The notes under the pieces: model-generated
What the model was told of the DNA's origin: nothing
What the model saw: only the letters and a program-made list of their open reading frames with translations
Database searches by the model: none
Shown: positions 1 through 6,628 of the stretch, piece by piece
How the letters are laid out: each line of letters starts with the position of its first letter
Position numbering within the stretch: position 1 is the stretch's first letter
DNA from: an uncultured Ruminococcus sp.
Lineage (GTDB): Bacteria > Bacillota > Clostridia > Oscillospirales > Acutalibacteraceae
Direction of reading: 5' to 3'
Assembly: GCA_946414115.1 (NCBI GenBank)
Contig: CAMKNF010000081.1
Span: 1 to 8,614, forward strand
DNA: 8,614 nucleotides
Position numbers and translations under genes: made by a program

Positions 1-34
1 TAGGTAACAACAAACGCTTCATTTACAGTCGTAG

Positions 35-54
35 GGACACGGCGTGCCGTGTCC
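35..54. repeat. Perfect 9-bp palindromic repeat unit
   Basis: GGACACGGC and GCCGTGTCC flank a 2-base centre, directly after GTAG. It is much more GC-rich than its surroundings. It resembles the units at 112-140 and 2211-2239 in starting with a GTAG-GGAC-like motif and ending with GTCC-CG. It is probably a dispersed intergenic palindromic repeat. No T-run follows, so it is not a convincing terminator. Confidence 0.6.
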
Positions 55-111
55 GAAGTGGCAATCAAACTTTACCGATTAAACTGTAGTTACAGAGGAC
101 AACAAACCTTT

Positions 112-140
112 CCGTAGTGGACGGCTTCCCGGACGTCCCG
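112..140. repeat. Short GC-rich repeat unit, copy 1
   Basis: This 29-base unit (CCGTAGTGGACGG to GACGTCCCG) matches 2211-2239 at 25 of 29 positions by eye. The differences are one base in the left part and a three-base block in the loop. The arms GGACG and CGTCC can pair. Immediately upstream, 102-113 (ACAAACCTTTCC) matches the reverse complement of part of the large dispersed repeat near 7670-7690, so the region looks like a mosaic of repeat fragments. No gene is seen in 1-302. Confidence 0.6.
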
Positions 141-226
141 ATGTATAAATCAAATGTAGAGAACGGTCTTGAGCGTTTAAATATACATTTTGCATAAAAT
201 GTTTTTATATTTTTTACAAAACACTA

Positions 227-255
227 TTGACTATTCTTGATTTGTGTTGTAGTAT
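227..255 (+). promoter_or_regulatory. Putative sigma-A promoter of the dockerin gene
   Basis: A -35 box TTGACT (227-232) is followed after 17 bases by TAGTAT (250-255). The expected transcription start is near 262, giving a leader of about 40 bases before the ATG at 303. The -35 is a good match and the -10 only moderate. The start of the inverted repeat at 255-290 touches the -10 box. Confidence 0.55.
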
Positions 256-290
256 TGTATTGTAAACTTAATACAACCATTACAATACAA
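255..290. promoter_or_regulatory. 11-bp perfect inverted repeat between promoter and RBS
   Basis: The arms TTGTATTGTAA (255-265) and TTACAATACAA (280-290) are exact reverse complements separated by 14 bases. A third box, AATACAA, lies in the spacer at 270-276. The right arm abuts the ribosome binding site (AAAGGAGAG, about 289-297). It could be an operator for a dimeric repressor, or, if transcription starts further upstream than predicted, an RNA hairpin that limits access to the RBS. The regulator is unknown. Confidence 0.5.
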
Positions 291-302
291 AGGAGAGATA
301 TT

Positions 303-2111
303 ATGAAAAAGCTAAAATTCTTATCGGTTCTTCTGGCTGTGCTGACTGCGTTTTCCTGCATTTCGGCATTTTCAACCTTTGCCGCAGAAACCAAAACAAT
401 TTCGGCAGTTGAGATTACGGAAGTTCCTAACGATATTTTCACAAAAAGTCCTGACGATTTGCTCTACGGTCTGAAAATAAAAATCAGCTATTCCGACAAC
501 TCCTCGGGTACTTGCGAGGTGACAAAGGACAACATCTATGAAAGCGGAACGCAGGACAATACCTCTGAAACAGGCTTGTCACAGACGGTTGCGATAGTTT
601 CCGTTGACGACAGAATCGGCGTGTTCGTTAATTGCTTAAGATTTGTCGGAGATTATATTGAATATCAGGTTTCTGTGATGTCATCAATCGATGATATGAC
701 GGAATGCTCCAAGAAGATATACTATCCCGAGAACTACGACCTTCCCGAGGTTTTCTGCAAGGACTATCTTGTTTACAAAACCAACCCCGACGGTACGCTC
801 ACGCTTATCAATCACAACGTTTTTCCGCCTGATTTGAGCACGGACGAAATCGTTTATCCCGAAATAGTTATCCCCGAGCAGATTCACGGCAAAACGGTAA
901 CAGCCATAGCAAACTACGCACTTCTCGGCTATGAGCATCCGTCAGCCGTAACAATTCCCGCTACGGTTACGTCTGTCGGCGAATACGCATTCGGTTACTG
1001 CATTGACTTCCACAGAAGCGGCGACAACCATAACATTCCCGACAATGTTATGGACACAAGGCTTGCGCAAAAGCTTGTGACGGCAGAAGAAAATGAAAAA
1101 TTCATTGTAAAAATTTATCTCGGCGGCTCAAATCCGAAAATGCAGGGCAACAGATTAAAGCTTATGTATTTTAAAGACTGTACGGATTATGTGTATGACA
1201 GTGAGGAACAGGAGGCAACCGCCACCATTACCAAAGCGCAGATTTACTCGATGAAGGACGTTGAGGACATTTCAATTCAGCTTGTGTATTCCAAAACTCC
1301 GAGCTATGTTTCGGACGAGGTCTATGATTTCAGTGAATACCTGAACGGCGGAAAAATTCCTGCCAAGATTTCCATTTTCGGCGCAAGCGAAGAGGAGCTT
1401 AAAGCCGACTGCAAATCAATGAGCCAAAAGTATTTCGGCGGCAGAACGAACTATACAATCGATGCAGAACTCGGTTATATGTACATTGACGCAACGCTTG
1501 CAGAGCTTGAAAAAGCGTCTGATGATGAACTGGTATTCGGCATTGATGTAAACACCGGCAACGTTGATTACGATTTGTTCAAGAAGATGTACAAAGAAAG
1601 TGACACGTATAAAACGGATATTTTCGTTTACAATATGTTCGGCATCTCTCCCACAGAGAGCAATTATAAGGCTTTTGCAAGAAAGTATTTCAGCGGCTGT
1701 GAGTACGAGATTCGTATCTGCGAAAGCCAAAGAATAATGATTGTAAAGGGTGCGGCAAAGCGTGCCGTTATGACAGCAGGAAGCGAGGATTTATATCAGA
1801 TAAACACCTTCTCACCGCCGATTATGAACAATTACCCGAATATCGTAATTTACGGCAAAAACGGAAGTGCCGCCCAGACCTACGCCGAGAACAATTCAAT
1901 TAAGTTTGTCGGTACGGGCAGTCAGTATCAGCTCGGTGACGTAAACCTTGACGGCAAAATCACCGTAGCAGACGCAACCGAGATTCTCAAAGCAAACGTT
2001 GACCTTGTTACGCTCACGGACGAGCAGAAAAAGCTTGCAGACTTTGACGGAAACGGCGTTGTAAATGTTATAGACGCATCCGAGCTACAGCGAGCAATTG
2101 TAAATTCGTAA
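303..2111 (+). CDS. Secreted Ig-like/BspA-LRR/dockerin protein
   Basis: The product is 602 residues. The ATG at 303 was chosen because AAAGGAGAG lies just upstream and a signal peptide starts there; an in-frame ATG at 237 has no such support. Residues 1-28 are a basic N-terminus plus hydrophobic core ending near the AA at 27-28. Residues about 31-128 resemble a bacterial Ig-like domain. Residues about 160-233 resemble a BspA-type leucine-rich stretch with IVIP, GKTVTAIA and VGEYAF motifs. Residues about 245-520 hold three degenerate repeats of about 86 residues. Near 530 there is the IVIYGKNGSAAQTYA-type module that usually closes BspA solenoids. Residues 545-602 are a type I dockerin with two calcium loops, D546-N548-D550-D557 and D580-D582-N584-D591. 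Dockerins bind cohesins on scaffoldins, so the protein is probably exported and anchored in a cellulosome-like assembly. No catalytic domain is recognised; an adhesion or binding role is inferred. It is monocistronic, ending at the hairpin at 2147. Confidence 0.85.
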   Translation: MKKLKFLSVLLAVLTAFSCISAFSTFAAETKTISAVEITEVPNDIFTKSPDDLLYGLKIKISYSDNSSGTCEVTKDNIYESGTQDNTSETGLSQTVAIVSVDDRIGVFVNCLRFVGDYIEYQVSVMSSIDDMTECSKKIYYPENYDLPEVFCKDYLVYKTNPDGTLTLINHNVFPPDLSTDEIVYPEIVIPEQIHGKTVTAIANYALLGYEHPSAVTIPATVTSVGEYAFGYCIDFHRSGDNHNIPDNVMDTRLAQKLVTAEENEKFIVKIYLGGSNPKMQGNRLKLMYFKDCTDYVYDSEEQEATATITKAQIYSMKDVEDISIQLVYSKTPSYVSDEVYDFSEYLNGGKIPAKISIFGASEEELKADCKSMSQKYFGGRTNYTIDAELGYMYIDATLAELEKASDDELVFGIDVNTGNVDYDLFKKMYKESDTYKTDIFVYNMFGISPTESNYKAFARKYFSGCEYEIRICESQRIMIVKGAAKRAVMTAGSEDLYQINTFSPPIMNNYPNIVIYGKNGSAAQTYAENNSIKFVGTGSQYQLGDVNLDGKITVADATEILKANVDLVTLTDEQKKLADFDGNGVVNVIDASELQRAIVNS

Positions 2112-2146
2112 CAAATAGGATACAATAAAAATAAGATATATTGCAA

Positions 2147-2185
2147 AGCAACCGCATCCGAATATGGGTGCGGTTGTTGTTTTTT
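2147..2185 (+). terminator. Rho-independent terminator of the dockerin gene
   Basis: The arms CAACCGCATCC (2149-2159) and GGGTGCGGTTG (2166-2176) pair over 11 bp with one G-T wobble around a 6-base loop. The stem can extend by about two more pairs outward. A T-rich tail ending in a run of six T (2180-2185) follows. It lies 35 bases after the stop codon. Confidence 0.85.
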
Positions 2186-2201
2186 AAGAGTTGAAATTAT
2201 A

Positions 2202-2248
2202 GCAACGTTGCCGTAGGGGACGGCTTCATAGACGTCCCGAAACGTTGC
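2202..2248. repeat. Nested palindrome, short repeat unit copy 2
   Basis: The outer arms GCAACGTT (2202-2209) and AACGTTGC (2241-2248) are exact reverse complements. Inside lies the 29-base unit 2211-2239, with its own GGGACG and CGTCCC arms around a 10-base loop. The inner unit matches 112-140 at 25 of 29 positions. The whole could extrude as a cruciform or fold as RNA. It may be a mobile palindromic unit inserted into the larger repeat. Confidence 0.6.
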
Positions 2249-2381
2249 CGATATATCAATATAAAATCAGCGAACAAACCGTTCCATACAACACGCACTA
2301 TTACAAATTCGGAGTTTTGCGTGTCGAGGCACTCGACCGACCATTAATTCCGAATTACGCATTCCGAATTCCGAATTAAAA
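2202..2381 (-). repeat. Dispersed intergenic repeat, copy 1 (inverted)
   Basis: Read on the minus strand, this region matches 7598-7756 on the plus strand. It begins with GGAATT/GGAATGCG-type sequence, then GAATTAATGGTCG, an identical 21-base core (2289-2309 against 7649-7669), a GGTTTGTT-GCTGA motif, GATATAT and AACGTTT. Its far end (2202-2248) is occupied by the nested palindromic unit, which is absent from the other copy. The region 2186-2382 contains no supported gene. Confidence 0.65.
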
Positions 2382-2382
2382 C

Positions 2383-2425
2383 AGGTCGGACACCGCTGTA
2401 CTGCGATGTTCCGACCTTTGTTTTT
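2383..2425. terminator. Bidirectional terminator, mainly for yfhO-like gene
   Basis: AGGTCGGACACCGC (2383-2396) pairs with the sequence at 2403-2417 over about 14 bp, with one bulged base and one wobble, around a 6-base loop. On the plus strand TTGTTTTT follows; on the minus strand GTTTTAATT follows. It lies 15 bases beyond the stop of the minus-strand gene at 2440, so it most likely ends that transcript, and it can also block read-through from the dockerin gene. Confidence 0.8.
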
Positions 2426-2439
2426 AATTAATTACCTGA

Positions 2440-5145
2440 TTACTTTTCTTTTACGGTTGATTTCTTTTTCTTTTTAATAATGTACGTGTAGGCGCACAGT
2501 CCTGCAAACGTCAGCAGGCATATTGCCGTTACTGCAAATCCCGGCCAGAATCCCTTGGGATAATAGTACAGCTTGATTTCGTGACTGCCCTTTGAAAGCG
2601 GGAACGCTAAAAGCGAACCGCCGACAGGAGTGATTTCAATCTCCTTTCCGTCAACAACAGCTGTCCAGCCCTCCTCATAGGGGATAGAAGTATAGAACAA
2701 GCCGTCCTCGCTGACGTCAATTGTGCCCTCCATTGAGCTTCCTGTAAGACTTTCTGTTGTCATAACGTCCTTGCTGACCTTTTCATAGCCTTTCTCAAAA
2801 ACATCCTGATTGAGAAGGTTTACATAAACCTGTGCCGAGCCTGACTGTCCCTGCTCAAGCTGGGAATAAACCGAAATCTTGTCGCCCTTGTTAAAGTAGC
2901 CTATGCAGGCAATATACGGACGTCCCATTCCGTAGGTGGAGCTTTGTGCGGCGTCGTTCTGCATTACAGTAACATTGTCACCGCCCGAAATTTTGGCGTA
3001 CATACAGTACAGTCCGTCCTCGGGAGCTTCGTAATTCCATTTTACGTGGGGTGTGATTGATGCATCTGTACAGCTGAACGAATAGTTGCCGTATGAGGTT
3101 TTGGTTACGGGGAATTTATTGTAATCATAATGTCCCTGTGAAACAACGTCAAGCGAAGTGTATACATTCTCGTTGATTCCCGTTGCAAGCTTGAAAAATT
3201 CGTTTTGCTGGTCAAACGGATTGAACTGGTCCTCGTTGTCGTTTTCAACCCACTGCGTAAGATTGTTGTTTACCATAAATCCCATAGGAATGTAGTGGTC
3301 GTTCTTCAACAGCTTTTCGTTGCCGACTGCATAAGCCTCTGATAAATCGTAGGTGTTGCGGTAAATTCCGTCACGTGAAATGATGTATTTCAGATTCATA
3401 AACACATTTGTAACGGGCGAGCCTTCGGCGTAGGTGTATCTGTTGCCGCTCTTCCAGCCCATCATACCGAAGTTCTCAAAGAAACGTGTTGTGTCAACAT
3501 TAGCCATTGAGTTGAACATTGAAAGACCGTTGTAGCCGTTGAGCGAGCCGTCGTTCAGAGTCTGCGTTGAGGTCGTTTCTGCACGCCATAATTCTGTTGT
3601 GTTCTCCTCAAGGCTGTTCATATAGTTGATAACCTGTTTGGTGGTTTCGCCGCCTCGGGGATAGTCGTATGTGCCTGTAACCGTTGTGGTTTTTACGCCG
3701 ATATACGCCGTTGCACCGCTTTCGCCGATTACAACTACGGCAAGCACAATAAGAAGCACCTGTTTAGGAACTATTCTTCTTGTGTACAGGAAGAGCATTG
3801 TGCATACCACAAGGGCAACAACTGCCGTTCCGATGATTGTATAAGCCTCCTGAGTGCCGATTGCAAACAGGATAACAAGCGTTGAGCCTAAAGCTGCCAG
3901 CAGAACGTCCCAGCACGAGCTGAAATCAATCAGCATAAACGCTCTGAATGCCATTACGACAAGCACAAAGCTGATAAGGTAGCTGAAACGGTAGGGAATC
4001 ATATTTGTAAAGTGGAAGCCGTGCCATATGTAGTCAAGCTGTCTGATGATACAGCTTAAAATCATAAAGAAGATTAGGCACATATCCACAATCTTTTCCT
4101 TGAGCCTGATTTTCTTTGAGGTGAGGAAAAGTATGCCGAGCACAATTGAAATAGTGCCGCAGGCGATGTTCGGCAATGCGTCTGCCTCTTTTGTAGCAGG
4201 AGAAATAAACGTGATGAAGTTTGACAGAATCTGCTGAATTGCCGTCAGTACGCCGAGCAAATCATTGGACTTGCCGATGTTGATGCTGAACGTTGACGGG
4301 AACGAGCTGCCCGAGGCGTTTGTGTTCTGCAAGCCGAAGAATGCAGGCAAGAGGAAAAACGCTGTAATTCCGATTGCGATAAGCGAGAACACGCCCATTC
4401 TCAGAAGCTTTGTAAAGAAGGTCTTTACGTTCTCCCACTTTACAATATTGTATGCGATAAAAATAAGCAGTACAAAAATGCAGGTAAAAAGTCCTATGTA
4501 GTAGTTTGCAAGGAGCGAAAGCGCAAGCGTTACAACATAAAGGCGGAACTTGTTTTCGGTCAGTAGCTTTACCGCACCGAGCACAACAAGCGGGGTAATG
4601 CAGACGGTATCAAGCCAGATTGTGTTCCAGTAGTAGCCCATAAAGAATGCGCAGAACGAGAAACAACAGCCGAACAAAACGAGTGAAAAATCGTTTTTCT
4701 TGAATACACTGCGGAGGAAAATCGCCATAAACATACCTGCACAGGCAACCTTTATGACAACCGAGAACATCAGAAATTCTCTGAGCCATTCGCTCGGAAT
4801 GAACACGGAAAAGAAGTTTAACGGACTTGCAAGGTAGTATGACATCAGCGCAAAGTAGTTTACGCCGGCACCCTGAGTCCACGACCAGAACAGCGATTCA
4901 CCGTGCTTGAGCTTGTCCTGAAAGTCAACGAGGAACGGAAAGTACTGGTGCCACAAATCCGTTACAAGAATCTGCTGGTCGCCGAACGGCGATACCTTCA
5001 TCAGCGCAAACGCCGTTGTCATCAGCACAAACGGCACTAAAAACGCAAGTATGATGAAAAGGTTGTTTGAGAAAAAAGCCTTGAACCTGCCCTGCTCCTT
5101 AAGCGTGGGCGCCTTTGCCTTTTTCAGAGCTTGTGTATTTGGCAT
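2440..5145 (-). CDS. YfhO-family polytopic membrane protein
   Basis: The product is 901 residues. The start is set at 5145 because AGGAGG (complement of 5157-5162) precedes this ATG by about 11 bases; an in-frame ATG at 5199 would lie upstream of that RBS and is rejected. There are about 13 hydrophobic segments between residues 29 and 480, then a large hydrophilic region (about 485-865), then a last membrane segment (about 870-888) and a lysine-rich cytosolic tail. Family features include acidic residues in the first outer loop (D56 and D63 in a GDQ...D..HQYFPF context), YYWNTIWLD near 171-179, NMIPYRFS near 381-388, LNGYNGLSMFNS near 535-546, and the C-terminal PYEEGW (W827) followed by a DGK and a GSHEIKLYY stretch. 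YfhO proteins have a GT-C-type fold. In B. subtilis and S. aureus they act in sugar modification of lipoteichoic acid outside the membrane. The sugar and acceptor here are unknown, and no CsbB or GtcA partner is in the window. Confidence 0.88.
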   Translation of the reverse strand: MPNTQALKKAKAPTLKEQGRFKAFFSNNLFIILAFLVPFVLMTTAFALMKVSPFGDQQILVTDLWHQYFPFLVDFQDKLKHGESLFWSWTQGAGVNYFALMSYYLASPLNFFSVFIPSEWLREFLMFSVVIKVACAGMFMAIFLRSVFKKNDFSLVLFGCCFSFCAFFMGYYWNTIWLDTVCITPLVVLGAVKLLTENKFRLYVVTLALSLLANYYIGLFTCIFVLLIFIAYNIVKWENVKTFFTKLLRMGVFSLIAIGITAFFLLPAFFGLQNTNASGSSFPSTFSINIGKSNDLLGVLTAIQQILSNFITFISPATKEADALPNIACGTISIVLGILFLTSKKIRLKEKIVDMCLIFFMILSCIIRQLDYIWHGFHFTNMIPYRFSYLISFVLVVMAFRAFMLIDFSSCWDVLLAALGSTLVILFAIGTQEAYTIIGTAVVALVVCTMLFLYTRRIVPKQVLLIVLAVVVIGESGATAYIGVKTTTVTGTYDYPRGGETTKQVINYMNSLEENTTELWRAETTSTQTLNDGSLNGYNGLSMFNSMANVDTTRFFENFGMMGWKSGNRYTYAEGSPVTNVFMNLKYIISRDGIYRNTYDLSEAYAVGNEKLLKNDHYIPMGFMVNNNLTQWVENDNEDQFNPFDQQNEFFKLATGINENVYTSLDVVSQGHYDYNKFPVTKTSYGNYSFSCTDASITPHVKWNYEAPEDGLYCMYAKISGGDNVTVMQNDAAQSSTYGMGRPYIACIGYFNKGDKISVYSQLEQGQSGSAQVYVNLLNQDVFEKGYEKVSKDVMTTESLTGSSMEGTIDVSEDGLFYTSIPYEEGWTAVVDGKEIEITPVGGSLLAFPLSKGSHEIKLYYYPKGFWPGFAVTAICLLTFAGLCAYTYIIKKKKKSTVKEK

Positions 5146-5186
5146 ATTAAAATAAACCTCCTGTTGTGTTTGATTTATTCGTTTTG

Positions 5187-5267
5187 TGTGAAAATTCAAT
5201 TCAGCACATATTTATAATATTGTACCACATCTTTTCAATAAGGTAAACATAATTTATGTGAAAATTC
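5187..5267. repeat. Pair of 11-bp direct repeats around yfhO promoter
   Basis: TGTGAAAATTC occurs at 5187-5197 and again at 5257-5267, exactly 70 bases apart, bracketing the predicted minus-strand promoter elements. The spacing is close to seven helical turns, so they could be paired regulator sites. In AT-rich DNA chance remains possible. Confidence 0.35.
5211..5247 (-). promoter_or_regulatory. Putative promoter(s) of the yfhO-like gene
   Basis: Two overlapping sigma-A-like arrangements are visible on the minus strand. One is TTGAAA (complement of 5233-5238), 16 bases, TATAAA (complement of 5211-5216). The other is TTTACC (complement of 5242-5247), 17 bases, TACAAT (complement of 5219-5224). 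Either gives a leader of roughly 60-70 bases before the ATG at 5145. The sequence alone does not decide between them. Confidence 0.55.
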
Positions 5268-5339
5268 GGAATTTTATTTTAGTTTAAATTAATATAGATG
5301 TAACATTTCCTGCTGAATTATATTTTTTCATAAAATACC

Positions 5340-5368
5340 TTGACAGATGAGGTACTATGTATTATTAT
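5340..5368 (+). promoter_or_regulatory. Sigma-A promoter of the PadR operon
   Basis: A perfect TTGACA (5340-5345), a 17-base spacer and TATTAT (5363-5368) form a strong promoter. The expected start near 5375 leaves a leader of about 24 bases and rules out translation from the in-frame ATG at 5357. The short arms AGGTA (5350-5354) and TACCT (5370-5374) bracket the -10 and could be part of a PadR operator, since PadR proteins commonly repress their own promoter. Confidence 0.75.
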
Positions 5369-5398
5369 ATACCTACGATAACCGAAAGGGGTGCTCAT

Positions 5399-5728
5399 AT
5401 GTCGATTACTGCCGACCTTATACGAGGTCATACCGACACGATAATTCTTGCAAAGCTTATGGAGTGCGACAGCTACGGCTACGAAATCAACAAAGCCGTC
5501 TACAAGGCATCAAACCAGATGTACGAGCTTAAAGAGGCTACGCTCTACACTGCGTTCAAGCGCCTTGAGGACGCAGGCTGTATTTCATCCTACTGGGGCG
5601 ACCAGAGCACAGGCGCACGAAGAAAATACTACACAATCACCGAGCTTGGCAAAAAAACATATCAACAAAAAATTAACGAGTGGTTAGAGGCAAAGCGTCT
5701 GCTTGACACTCTGCTTCACACAGACTGA
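5399..5728 (+). CDS. PadR-family transcriptional regulator
   Basis: The product is 109 residues, typical of the short PadR subfamily: an N-terminal winged helix plus one C-terminal dimerisation helix. The start at 5399 has GAAAGGGG seven bases upstream; the earlier in-frame ATG at 5357 lies inside the promoter. Visible PadR features are GYEI (27-30), the recognition-helix motif ATLYTAFKRLEDAG (47-60), the wing with W66 and GARRKYYTIT (72-81), and an amphipathic C-terminal helix (about 84-106). PadR dimers bind palindromic operators and usually repress; release can follow ligand binding or a protein signal. Its gene is followed after 18 bases by the HAAS gene, the common arrangement in which the PadR protein is thought to act with the membrane partner. 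Self-repression is inferred. The effector is unknown. Confidence 0.92.
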   Translation: MSITADLIRGHTDTIILAKLMECDSYGYEINKAVYKASNQMYELKEATLYTAFKRLEDAGCISSYWGDQSTGARRKYYTITELGKKTYQQKINEWLEAKRLLDTLLHTD

Positions 5729-5746
5729 TAATTACGGAGGGATAAT

Positions 5747-6628
5747 ATGGAACCGAAATTAAGAGATTATATTGAAAATCTGTTTGCTACAGCTCCGAAA
5801 ACAAAGCAATCCTACGAGCTTAAGGAGGAAATCATACGCAACACAATCGACCGCTACCACGATTTGCTTACCGAGGGCAAAAGCGAGGGCGAGGCTTATA
5901 ACCTTGCGATTGCAGGAATCGGCGACATTAACGAGCTGCTGGAGGCTCTCGGCGGTAACCCGATTGAGGAAAACGCAATGACAGAGGAACAGCATTCGGC
6001 AATAAAAAGCAGAAACTCAATTTTTACGGGAATTGCCGTTGCGCTGTACATACTCTGCGTGTCGCCGTGCATTCTGCTTGCAGGCACACCGCTTGTTGAC
6101 ATAAGCCCTGTTTTTATGTTCTTTATGATAAGCGTTGCTACAGGACTTCTGATTTACAGAAACAGGACACAGTACATTATGCTTGAGGAAAATCCTGAAA
6201 AAGCTTCGAAAATGAGGATAAATGCAATTCTTAAAGCCGTTGCAATCGGTATGTACATCTCCTGCACAACGCCCTGTATTCTGCTTGCAAGTACTCCGCT
6301 TGTTGCAATAAGTCCTGTATTTATGTTCCTGATGATTGCAATTGCTACGGTAATTGTTGTGTTCACAAGGGACAAAAGCGGCTACACAAGAGCGGACGAA
6401 ACTATGGTGGAGAGCTTCAAGGAGTTCAACGGACAAAAGCGCAAAACCTCGGCTCTGTACAAGGTGCTTGTGGCTATACTTTGGATAACAACATCATTCG
6501 TGTACATTTATTTAACAATTGCAACGGGATTTGTCACCGCTGCGGTAACGTGGATAATCTTCCTCGTTGCGGTTGCAATTCAGAATCTTATGAAAGCAAT
6601 ATTTGACTATGCGGAGGCGAGAAAATGA
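5747..6628 (+). CDS. HAAS (DUF1700-type) six-TM membrane protein
   Basis: The product is 293 residues; GGAGGG at 5736-5741 supports the ATG. Residues 1-70 form a cytosolic helical domain (LRDYIENLF, then EEIIRNTIDRYHDLLTEGKSEGEAY and IGDINELLEALGG) typical of the HAAS/DUF1700 or permease-prefix type. Six hydrophobic segments follow at about 92-113, 118-138, 160-182, 187-207, 237-259 and 262-281. The first two segment pairs are a tandem duplication at an offset of exactly 69 residues: SPCILLAGTPLVDISPVFMF (from 106) and TPCILLASTPLVAISPVFMF (from 175). Both copies keep a cysteine pair, C104/C108 and C173/C177. HAAS proteins co-occur with PadR regulators and are predicted to pass envelope signals to them. 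The gene lies between padR-like and DUF4097 genes, and its stop overlaps the next start (ATGA), implying translational coupling. Family naming is by pattern only. Confidence 0.8.
   Translation: MEPKLRDYIENLFATAPKTKQSYELKEEIIRNTIDRYHDLLTEGKSEGEAYNLAIAGIGDINELLEALGGNPIEENAMTEEQHSAIKSRNSIFTGIAVALYILCVSPCILLAGTPLVDISPVFMFFMISVATGLLIYRNRTQYIMLEENPEKASKMRINAILKAVAIGMYISCTTPCILLASTPLVAISPVFMFLMIAIATVIVVFTRDKSGYTRADETMVESFKEFNGQKRKTSALYKVLVAILWITTSFVYIYLTIATGFVTAAVTWIIFLVAVAIQNLMKAIFDYAEARK

Noticed and set aside
237..302. Upstream in-frame start for the dockerin gene (ATG at 237)
   Set aside because: It lies inside the predicted promoter, has no RBS, and would put 22 extra residues before a clear signal peptide; ATG 303 has AAAGGAG.
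351..359. Lipobox-like cysteine (C19) in the dockerin protein signal peptide
   Set aside because: The preceding residues A-F-S do not fit the lipobox pattern, and hydrophobic sequence continues past it to a more likely signal peptidase I site near residue 28.
1416..1730. Antisense ORF opposite the dockerin gene
   Set aside because: Shadow frame within a well-supported gene, with no RBS or recognisable domain; the same applies to other antisense ORFs in the window such as 684-938, 6017-6436 and 8261-8584.
5146..5199. Upstream in-frame start for the YfhO-type gene (ATG at 5199)
   Set aside because: The AGGAGG site lies downstream of it, at the right place for the ATG at 5145.
5357..5398. Upstream in-frame start for the PadR gene (ATG at 5357)
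   Set aside because: It lies between the -35 and -10 boxes, upstream of the expected transcript start.
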